A DNA stretch of 30,462 nt, taken from the NCBI GenBank assembly GCA_964471755.1, contig CAYYJM010000047.1, positions 1 to 30,462 of the forward strand. The letters run 5' to 3'. The notes beneath the pieces were generated by a model that was not told the DNA's origin, made no database searches, and saw only the letters and a list, made by a program, of their open reading frames with translations. Source of the stretch: CAYYJM01 sp964471755 (GTDB taxonomy: Bacteria > Planctomycetota > Planctomycetia > Gemmatales > Gemmataceae). Below, piece after piece: positions 24,431 through 30,462 of the stretch. The first letter of the stretch is position 1; the number at the start of each line of letters is the position of its first letter. Both the position numbers and the translations under genes were made by a program.

Positions 24431-24505
24431 GGAACTCTTTCTCCCAGCCTACGTCTCATTGTGATGGGTGGATTCCCTTCTGACGAGTCCAGGCTCGGAG
24501 GATTC

Positions 24506-26029
24506 ATGCTGGGCATCAGTCTGGTGATGGCCGTGACGCTCGCCCTGGGCCAGGGGCCGGAGGCTCCCCGGGAAGCACCACGCTTCCTGCACGAGGACAG
24601 CGTTCAGGCGATGGACTTCTCGCCCTCGGGGAAACATCTCGTCTCGGCCGGGATCGATCGCACCATCCGCCTGTGGAACACCGCGACGGGCGAGCTGGTC
24701 CGCACGATCGGCGAACATGAGGGCCGCATCTTTGCCCTGACCTTCTCGCCCGATGGCCAGCTCCTCGCCTCGGCCGGTGCCGATCTGAAGGTCCAGCTGT
24801 GGAACCCGACCACCGGCAAGGTCGTCCGCACTCTGAAAGGCCATACCGACACGATTCAGGCCCTCGCCTTCAATCCCGATGGCACCCTGCTCGCCACGGC
24901 CGCCCTCGACCAGACGATCCGGCTGTGGGATCCGCGAACGGGCAAGCTGGTTCGCACCCTGGAGTATCCCGACGACCGGGCTCCCGCTCTCTGCTTCGGC
25001 TCCGACGGCCGCGACCTCTACGTCGGCTTCAGCCCCGGCCCACAGGTCCGCCGGTATCAGGTCGCCACGGGCAAGGTGGTCCGCTCCTGGCCGGTCGCCC
25101 GCAATGGCGATCTGACCTGCCTGACGATGGCTGGCCCGTTCGGTTTCGCCGGCACGGCCAGCGGCATCGTCTGGCGGTTCGATCCCGAGAATCTGCACCC
25201 GCCGGAGCGTGTGCCCATCCCGTCGGCCGAGGGCTGCCTGGTTCTGACCACCTCGCCGGACGGCAAGCTCCTGCTCGTCGGCGGTCCCTGGGGTGGGCTC
25301 GATCTGATCGAGATCGCCACGCTCCGCGTCATCCGCTCGTTCGGCATGCGAACGCCCGGTTTTCACGTTCTCGATCAGCGGCCGCGCATGAACGTCAACC
25401 CGCGCATCCGCTCGGTCACCTTCTCGCCGACGTCGGCCTTCCTCGCGGCCGGCAACCAGGAAGGCTACCTGCGACTCTGGCGGCTGATCGATCTGCTGCC
25501 GCCGAAGGTTCTCACCGCCAGCCGACTTACGCCGACCGAGTTGCAGACCGCATGGGACGCCCTGACCGGTGACGCCGAGCCGGCCTACCAGGCCCTCGCC
25601 CGGCTGGCGACCTACCCGGAGCAGACGCTCCCCCTGCTGTCCAGACGGCAGAAGCCGGCCGTGGCCGTGGACGGCAAACAGGTCCAGGACTGGATCACTC
25701 AGCTCGACGATGACGACTTCGACATCCGCGAGAAGGCCCACCAGAATCTGCGGGCCATCGCACCGACCATCGAAGCCACGCTCCGTGAGGTGCAGCGCGA
25801 CGGGAAGCTACCGACCGAGGCGGCCCGTCGCGTCGCCGAATTGCTGGAGCCGCTGTCGCCGATCCGCCCCGACGCCGAGCGCCTCCGCGATCAGCGGGTC
25901 GTCCTGTTGCTGCAACTGATCGGCTCGCCCGAAGCGGCGAAGTTCCTGCGGACACTCGCCGCCGGGGACAGGGCTTCCCCCACAACGACCGACGCCCGCG
26001 ACGCCCTGGATCGGCTCCAGATGCGCTGA
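24506..26029 (+). CDS. WD40 repeat protein with planctomycete-type C-terminal helical domain, probably exported
   Basis: The 507-residue protein opens with a short hydrophobic segment (MLGISLVMAVTLALGQ) that may be a signal peptide. WD40 blades follow, several with clear endings: TIRLWN, VQLWN, TIRLWD, and a late YLRLWR; between them FSPDGQLLASAG-type strands recur. From about 335 on is a helical domain containing WITQLDDDDFDIREKAHQNL and a final RDQRVVLLLQLIGSPEAAKF, a HEAT-like pattern I associate with planctomycete WD40 proteins. It is probably a protein-binding scaffold; partner unknown. ATG 24506 is chosen for CGGAGGATTC just upstream; the frame is open far upstream, but only antisense to tsaB. 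Confidence 0.88.
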   Translation: MLGISLVMAVTLALGQGPEAPREAPRFLHEDSVQAMDFSPSGKHLVSAGIDRTIRLWNTATGELVRTIGEHEGRIFALTFSPDGQLLASAGADLKVQLWNPTTGKVVRTLKGHTDTIQALAFNPDGTLLATAALDQTIRLWDPRTGKLVRTLEYPDDRAPALCFGSDGRDLYVGFSPGPQVRRYQVATGKVVRSWPVARNGDLTCLTMAGPFGFAGTASGIVWRFDPENLHPPERVPIPSAEGCLVLTTSPDGKLLLVGGPWGGLDLIEIATLRVIRSFGMRTPGFHVLDQRPRMNVNPRIRSVTFSPTSAFLAAGNQEGYLRLWRLIDLLPPKVLTASRLTPTELQTAWDALTGDAEPAYQALARLATYPEQTLPLLSRRQKPAVAVDGKQVQDWITQLDDDDFDIREKAHQNLRAIAPTIEATLREVQRDGKLPTEAARRVAELLEPLSPIRPDAERLRDQRVVLLLQLIGSPEAAKFLRTLAAGDRASPTTTDARDALDRLQMR

Positions 26030-26048
26030 CCGGCTCGCTTCTCCCCCC

Positions 26049-26073
26049 ACCTGACGTGACTCGCACGCCAGGT
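26049..26073. terminator. Weak stem-loop between the WD40 and RNase H genes
   Basis: ACCTGACG (26049-26056) pairs with CGCCAGGT (26066-26073) with one mismatch and a nine-base loop, in the 74-base gap after the WD40 stop. No T-run follows. It could be an attenuating hairpin or chance in GC-rich DNA. Confidence 0.25.
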
Positions 26074-26103
26074 CAGAGGCTGTCTCCGACCAGGAAGGTT
26101 TTC

Positions 26104-26718
26104 ATGTCCAGTGACTGGATCATTTACACCGATGGTGCCTCGCGTGGCAACCCGGGCGAGGCCGCCTTCTCCTACGTCATCACCCGGCCGGACGAACCGG
26201 CCTTCGAGCATGCCGAGCGTCTGCCCAACACGACCAACAACCAGGCCGAGTACACCGCCCTGGTCGAGGCGCTCCGCAAGGCCGTGGAACTGGGGGCGAA
26301 GGGCCTCGTCCGCGTTCACAGCGACAGCGAACTGATGGTCAAGCAGATGCGCGGCGAGTACCGGGTGCGCGACGAGGGCCTGCGCGATCTCTACGAGGAG
26401 GCGAGGGAACTGGCCGCCCAGTTGCCCGGAGGGGTGACCTACACCCACGTCCGACGCAACCAGAACAAGCGAGCAGACGAACTTTGCAACCTCGTCCTGG
26501 ACGGCAAGTGGAAGGCGGCCGACACGGCCCCGGAAAAGGCCGCGTCCCCCGCACCGGCTCGGCCGCAAACGCCTCTCGACCGGGAAGCGATCGCCCTGCT
26601 CAAGCGGGCGATGCTCCCCGAGGAGGACGGTCTACCGGGCCAGTCGGCCGAACAGATCTGGACCAGCCTGCGCGACCTGCTCCAGCGGCATGGCATCAGC
26701 CTGGATTCCCCGCGATAG
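26104..26718 (+). CDS. Ribonuclease HI family protein with C-terminal extension
   Basis: The 204-residue protein has an RNase H fold at about 4-135 and cleaves the RNA strand of RNA-DNA hybrids, in the cytoplasm. All four catalytic acids are visible: D10 (YTDGASRGNPG), E49 (NNQAEYTAL), D74 (HSDSELMVKQ) and D125 (NKRADEL). The form YTDGASRGNPGEAAF with NNQAEYTAL is closer to the archaeal/Sto-type RNase HI than to E. coli RnhA, which has a basic protrusion missing here. The last 65 residues, Pro/Ala-rich and then helical (AIALLKRAML ... IWTSLRDLLQRHG), are an extension not part of the catalytic fold. ATG 26104 follows AGGAAGG. Its 3' end overlaps the convergent small membrane gene by 23 bases. 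Confidence 0.93.
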   Translation: MSSDWIIYTDGASRGNPGEAAFSYVITRPDEPAFEHAERLPNTTNNQAEYTALVEALRKAVELGAKGLVRVHSDSELMVKQMRGEYRVRDEGLRDLYEEARELAAQLPGGVTYTHVRRNQNKRADELCNLVLDGKWKAADTAPEKAASPAPARPQTPLDREAIALLKRAMLPEEDGLPGQSAEQIWTSLRDLLQRHGISLDSPR

Positions 26719-26920
26719 CACGGTAGATCAGACCGACCATCTCCGCTCCCCAGAGGAAGAGGAACGCGCCGACCCAGACCAGTAGAGCCAGCAACCAGAA
26801 CAGGTATCTCCACCCACTGGCCGGGCTCTCATCCGATGGCGCTGGCGTCTCGCCCGGCTCGGGAGCCGGCTCCCGAGTCGGCGGCCCTGTGTGGATTTTC
26901 TCGTGCGGTTCTCCCTTCAT
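26696..26920 (-). CDS. Small single-pass membrane protein of unknown function
   Basis: I do not recognise this 74-residue protein. A Pro/Glu-rich hydrophilic N-terminus (1-36, including PTREPAPEPGETPAP) is followed by one strong membrane helix (about 38-60, rich in Leu and Trp) and a short tail. ATG 26920 has GGGAGGGG at eight bases. An in-frame TTG at 26944 would overlap the rseP stop as TTGA and is an alternative start that would couple the two. Codon usage and good start signals favour a real gene. It is last in the dxr-rseP series, so a link with RseP is possible but unproved. Confidence 0.62.
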   Translation of the reverse strand: MKGEPHEKIHTGPPTREPAPEPGETPAPSDESPASGWRYLFWLLALLVWVGAFLFLWGAEMVGLIYRAIAGNPG

Positions 26921-26940
26921 CCGACGATCCCCTCCCGGCG

Positions 26941-27471
26941 TCAACTACCAAAGAAGCGACGCATCACGTCGAGATAGATCACGAACACCATCAGCGACAG
27001 AATCATGGCCAGGCCGACGTAGGTCGCCGCCGCCTGGACCGTCGGCGACGGCGGCCGACCACGCAGCCATTCGTAGATCAGGAAGACCATGTGGCCGCCG
27101 TCGAGGACCGGGATCGGCAGGAAGTTGACCACCGCCAGGTTGATACTGATCATGCCCAGCCAGAGGATGAGCAGGAACGGATCTTCCGCCATCGAGAACG
27201 TCTGGGCGGCGATCTCGATGGGCCCGCCGAGGGTCTTGGTCGAGATCCGGCCGCTCAGCAGACTGCTCAGGTTCAGGTACATCATCTTGATGAACCGGCC
27301 CGTTTCGTTGACGCCGGCGACGACCGCATCGAAGAAGCCGTCCGCCTTCTGCAAACGGAAATCGAGCATGAAGGCCAGGCCCTGACTGTCAGTCGATGGC
27401 CAGTTCCGGTCCAGGACGGTCTTCACCTCGACCGGCTCCTCCAGGAGCTTGCCGTCGCGATAGATCCGCAA
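26941..27471 (-). CDS. rseP: RseP C-terminal part, downstream of an in-frame amber codon
   Basis: This is the last 176 codons of an interrupted site-2 protease. Sequence from 27588 down is in frame with the upstream part and reads GTWAKETPPETERIAG and onward with no other stop, so the part actually extends back to the TAG at 27591-27589. As an independent product it could start only at non-ATG codons, such as the TTG at 27471, without a good ribosome binding site. It includes the last part of the second PDZ-like segment, then membrane helices and NFLPIPVLDGGHMVF, whose Asp (802 in uninterrupted numbering) is the third zinc ligand. By itself it cannot be an active protease. Confidence 0.75.
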   Translation of the reverse strand: MRIYRDGKLLEEPVEVKTVLDRNWPSTDSQGLAFMLDFRLQKADGFFDAVVAGVNETGRFIKMMYLNLSSLLSGRISTKTLGGPIEIAAQTFSMAEDPFLLILWLGMISINLAVVNFLPIPVLDGGHMVFLIYEWLRGRPPSPTVQAAATYVGLAMILSLMVFVIYLDVMRRFFGS

Positions 27472-27588
27472 CCGAACCGTCGGGAAGTCCAGCTTCTGAA
27501 GCAGTTGGCTCAGGTAGGCTCCACTGTCGAATGCCTTCTGGCCGGCGATGCGCTCCGTCTCCGGCGGCGTTTCCTTCGCCCACGTTCC

Positions 27589-29505
27589 CTAGTCGGTGCG
27601 AAGTTTGCCGCCCTCGAGGATGGCGATTCGGTCGATCCGGTCCCCCTTCTTCAGGCCCGCACTCGCGGCGGCCGAGCCCTCCTTGACCTGGTCGATCGTC
27701 GTATCGACACGATAGGCCAGGCCGAGCTGTGGAATCGACAACGGCGACGACTTGCCCAGGGACAGGTCTTCCTGGTCGTTCCAGCTGTCGTCCCAGGCCA
27801 GGTCACGATCGATCTTCGTCCGCTTGCGATCCTTGTGCGTCTCCTTGTCGTCGCGCAGGACGGTCAGTCGGACCTGCATCTTCTTCTCGGGGTCGCGCTG
27901 CGGAGCCCGGGCGAAGCGAGCCAACTCGAACGGCAGACTCAGCGGATCGAGCGCGGTCGTCTTGGCTCCGGGAGCCGGTGCCGGGCCGTTGGTCCAGGTC
28001 TGGATGCTCTGTTTGCCATCCTGGTCGGGCCGGATGGCCGTGACCTCGGTCAGGATGTCTCCCTTGTTGCCCGCTCCGGACACGACCAGGTCGGCCTTGC
28101 TCGCCTCGGAATGATCCCGCACCGCGGCGATCTGCCCCATTTGCAGGCGGACTCCGGGCAGGACCCAGGTGTACGCCGTCGGCACCAGGATACGCTGTTT
28201 CTCACCAGCTCGCTCCACCTCCAGGAGGATCGGCTTGCCTGCCAGTTCCCGCAGGCGACGGCGATAGGCGAAGGGGTCGGCCATCGGGTCGTCCTTCGGC
28301 CGGGTCGGGTCGAGCGGCAGAGCCGACAGGCGGAAGGTTTCGTCCGGCGTGGCCGGGTCGGTCATGGCCACGATCCGATCGTCGAAGGTGAAGCCCTCCG
28401 GCGACAGCTTCACCGCCTCGCTGCTCCCCTCGGCCTGGCCAGCCCGGTGAGCGCGAACGGTGATCGTCTTGAACGGATGCTCGCGGAACAGTTCGGTCAG
28501 CTGGCGAATGCCATCGAGGCCCGGCTTGAGCGTCGTGGCGTTCTCCTGGCCCTCGATCTTCGCCTCGATCAGGGCGTCGCCCGGCCGGAACGGCACGATG
28601 CGGGCGTGAGCGGCGGCGCTGGCGTAGCTGGCGGGAATCTCATGGCTCCGGCTCGCTCGCGGCGGCAGGAGTTGCATCTTGCCGGCCGAGACGATGCCCA
28701 CGACCGGGATGATGTCCTCGTAGTCGCGGCGTGGCTCCAGATCGAGACTGTAGGATTCGCCGCCATCGCGTGGCTGGAACGTGAAGGGGATCTTCTGGCC
28801 CGCCTGCGAGACGGCCACGCTGATGCGCATGTCGTCGAAGAAGGGTTTCTCGGTGCTGCCAACTCGTTCGATGTTGCCGCCGGTCTGCACGCCGGCCGTC
28901 CACGCGGGCGAGCCGGGCTCGACGGCCCAGACCACCGCCACCGGCCGTTCCCGGCCGTGCGTCATGTAGACGAAGATGAAGCAGACCGCTCCGAGCAGGA
29001 CGTTCATGATGACGCCGGCCGAGATGATCAGCATGCGCTGGCCGACGCTCTTGTTCTTGAACGAGCGCGGATAGCTCTCGTCCTCCTCGCCCTCGGGCCC
29101 CTCGCCGACCATGGCGACGTAGCCGCCCAGGGGGAGGATGCCGACCAGGTAGGTCGTCTCGCCACGAACGAAGCTGCAACCCGGGATGGCCGGGCCGAAG
29201 CCGAGACTGAAGGCGGTGACATGGACATCGCACCACTTGGCCGCCAGGAAGTGGCCCAGCTCGTGGATGAAGACGACGAAGCTCAGGCCGAGAACGACCA
29301 GGGCCGCACGCCACAGACCATCGAGGCCGGTGTTCTTGTACAGCCAGATGACGGCGGCCAGGAACAGCACGATGTAGATGCCGTTCTGCATCAGCCAGGC
29401 CATCGGCGTCAACGGCGGCGCTTCGGGCACGCTATCGGGATGTTCCGGCGCTGGCGGGACCGGCTTCAGGGGGTCGTGCCGATCGGGGTTCTGAGGCTGG
29501 TCCAA
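27589..29505 (-). CDS. rseP: RIP metalloprotease RseP, N-terminal part, ended by an in-frame TAG
   Basis: The frame encodes 638 residues of a site-2 intramembrane zinc protease that normally cleaves anti-sigma factors or other membrane proteins. A Pro-rich N-terminus precedes membrane helices with HELGH (H81, E82, H85) and LPLGGYVAMVGEG; then comes a very long outer region with PDZ-like modules (PGSPAWTAGVQTGG; GSAAASAGLKKGDRI). RseP is usually about 350-450 residues; the uninterrupted frame here would be 854 positions. It stops at TAG 27591-27589 before the LDG motif, so as written the product lacks a zinc ligand. The start is TTG 29505 with AGGAG eight bases upstream, 40 bases inside dxr, giving the common dxr-rseP order. 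Confidence 0.9.
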   Translation of the reverse strand: MDQPQNPDRHDPLKPVPPAPEHPDSVPEAPPLTPMAWLMQNGIYIVLFLAAVIWLYKNTGLDGLWRAALVVLGLSFVVFIHELGHFLAAKWCDVHVTAFSLGFGPAIPGCSFVRGETTYLVGILPLGGYVAMVGEGPEGEEDESYPRSFKNKSVGQRMLIISAGVIMNVLLGAVCFIFVYMTHGRERPVAVVWAVEPGSPAWTAGVQTGGNIERVGSTEKPFFDDMRISVAVSQAGQKIPFTFQPRDGGESYSLDLEPRRDYEDIIPVVGIVSAGKMQLLPPRASRSHEIPASYASAAAHARIVPFRPGDALIEAKIEGQENATTLKPGLDGIRQLTELFREHPFKTITVRAHRAGQAEGSSEAVKLSPEGFTFDDRIVAMTDPATPDETFRLSALPLDPTRPKDDPMADPFAYRRRLRELAGKPILLEVERAGEKQRILVPTAYTWVLPGVRLQMGQIAAVRDHSEASKADLVVSGAGNKGDILTEVTAIRPDQDGKQSIQTWTNGPAPAPGAKTTALDPLSLPFELARFARAPQRDPEKKMQVRLTVLRDDKETHKDRKRTKIDRDLAWDDSWNDQEDLSLGKSSPLSIPQLGLAYRVDTTIDQVKEGSAAASAGLKKGDRIDRIAILEGGKLRTD

Positions 29506-30462
29506 CGAGCTATCTCCTGTCGGGCCCAGCGATCGCAGGCGGTCAGTTCCGACAGCGATGGCGTGGGGTCGAAATCATGGTGATCGAGGACGTCGGACAC
29601 TGCCCGGGTGATCTCCAGGAAGGAGAGGTCCCCGCGCAGGTAGCGTTCGACGGCGGCCTCGTTGGCGGCGTTGAAGACGGCCCCGCAGGTGCCGCCACGG
29701 TGGGCCACGTCTCGGCCCAGCCGCAATGCGGGGAAGGTTTCATGATCGGGCTGCTCGAACGTCCAGCCTCGCAGCGCTCGCCAGTCGAGTCGGCGCGCCG
29801 GGCCTGGCAGCCGTTCGGGGTACGTCAGGGCGTACTGAATCGGCAGCCGCATGTCCGGCGGCGACAACTGGGCCAGCACCGAGCCGTCGCGGAATTCGAC
29901 GAACGAGTGGATGACCGACTCGGGATGGATGATCACGTCGATCTGCCCGGCGGACAGTTCAAACAGCCAGCGGGCCTCGATCATCTCCAGGGCCTTGTTC
30001 ATCAGCGTGGCCGAGTCGATGGTGATCTTGCGGCCCATGGACCAGGTGGGATGGGCCAGGGCCTCCGCCACGGTGATCGCGGCAAAATCCCTTTCTTTTT
30101 CCCTGAAGAAAGGCCCGCCCGAGGCGGTCAGGATGACGCGGCGCACATGCCGGGTCGAGCCCTGCAGGCACTGGAAAATGGCGCTTTGCTCGCTGTCGAT
30201 GGGGATGATCTCGGCGCCGCAGGCGCTGGCCTCGCGCCCGATGAGCTCGCCGGCGGCGACCAGGGTCTCCTTGTTGGCCAGGCATAGCCTGCGCTTCAGG
30301 CGGATGGCGCGGAAAGCCGCCGCCATGCCGTCGGTGCCGTTGATGGCCGCCACGACGCAGTCGCAGCCGGCAAGGGAGACGAGCTCGTCAAGCCCGGCGG
30401 CGCCATGATGGACCTGGAGCCCGGGGAAGCGCTGCCGCAGCTCGCGGGCGGCCTTCTCCCCC
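29466..30462 (-). CDS. dxr: 1-deoxy-D-xylulose 5-phosphate reductoisomerase, 5' end outside window
   Basis: The visible 331 C-terminal residues belong to the enzyme converting DXP to MEP, the committed step of the non-mevalonate isoprenoid pathway, in the cytoplasm. Recognisable are LCLANKETLVAAGELI, IDSEQSAIFQCL (metal-binding D and E), VILTASGGPF, HPTWSMGRKITIDSATLMNK, HPESVIHSFVEF and NAANEAAVERYL. The reading frame runs to the right edge, so about 60-70 N-terminal residues with the first NADPH-binding loop are missing. AAINGTDG replaces the more usual A-I-V-G-A-A-G loop before LANKET. Codon choice changes within the gene near 29900. Its end overlaps the rseP start by 40 bases, so they are coupled. 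Confidence 0.95.
   Translation of the reverse strand, partial: GEKAARELRQRFPGLQVHHGAAGLDELVSLAGCDCVVAAINGTDGMAAAFRAIRLKRRLCLANKETLVAAGELIGREASACGAEIIPIDSEQSAIFQCLQGSTRHVRRVILTASGGPFFREKERDFAAITVAEALAHPTWSMGRKITIDSATLMNKALEMIEARWLFELSAGQIDVIIHPESVIHSFVEFRDGSVLAQLSPPDMRLPIQYALTYPERLPGPARRLDWRALRGWTFEQPDHETFPALRLGRDVAHRGGTCGAVFNAANEAAVERYLRGDLSFLEITRAVSDVLDHHDFDPTPSLSELTACDRWARQEIARWTSLRTPIGTTP

Noticed and set aside
26836..29583. A 915-codon open frame on the forward strand
   Set aside because: It is antisense to rseP with HELGH, PDZ and LDG motifs; its own product is low-complexity Arg/Asp/Val-rich with no recognisable fold.

Overview
This 30.5 kb GC-rich window looks like chromosomal DNA of a planctomycete, probably Gemmata-like. 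That is inference from gene content: a zinc-ribbon serine/threonine kinase, an FHA-GAF-PP2C phosphatase, a WD40 protein with a repeat-rich C-terminus, a beta-propeller fused to c-type haem domains, a DUF4058 protein, secreted PDZ-M28 and alpha/beta-hydrolase enzymes, and a very long RseP. The assembly is draft: ten Ns sit at 15358-15367. I see no tRNA, rRNA, CRISPR array, transposase or phage gene.

Layout. 1-628 (-) is the 5' part of an STM4013-like AP-superfamily gene. 735-3645 holds a convergent pair, FHA-GAF-PP2C phosphatase (+) and membrane-anchored kinase (-). 3701-7738 (-) carries two secreted hydrolases. 7911-12412 (+) carries DUF4058, an M20-type peptidase, an SRPBCC protein and a secreted YVTN/dihaem protein. 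12537-14413 (+) is an IMPase-family phosphatase followed two bases later by mtnA. 14426-15505 (-) is a CPBP membrane protease divergent from trpC (15572-16363, +). 16356-16787 (-) is a small coiled-coil protein divergent from a three-gene membrane operon, PspA-like plus two SPFH proteins (17007-21108, +). 21316-24430 (-) is tsaB, an esterase and tyrA. 24506-26718 (+) is a WD40 protein and an RNase HI. 26696-30462 (-) is dxr (cut by the right edge), rseP broken by an in-frame amber codon, and a small membrane protein. No gene-free stretch exceeds 300 bases.

Two things stand out. First, four structured repeat elements (about 2404-2500, 5756-5883, 12413-12501, 16356-16425) fall into two sequence families but share one plan: paired GC-rich hairpins around a central TCTTCG-type core. 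All four abut stop codons, in two cases supplying them, and three have short tandem duplications at an edge. They look like modular 3'-end elements rather than ordinary terminators. Second, the two SPFH proteins each carry three successive beta-type modules before the band-7 core and a long coiled coil, an order recalling the eukaryotic major vault protein, and they are co-encoded with a membrane-anchored PspA-like protein.

The remaining genes are housekeeping (trpC, tyrA, mtnA, dxr, rseP, tsaB, RNase H) or typical planctomycete secreted and signalling proteins.
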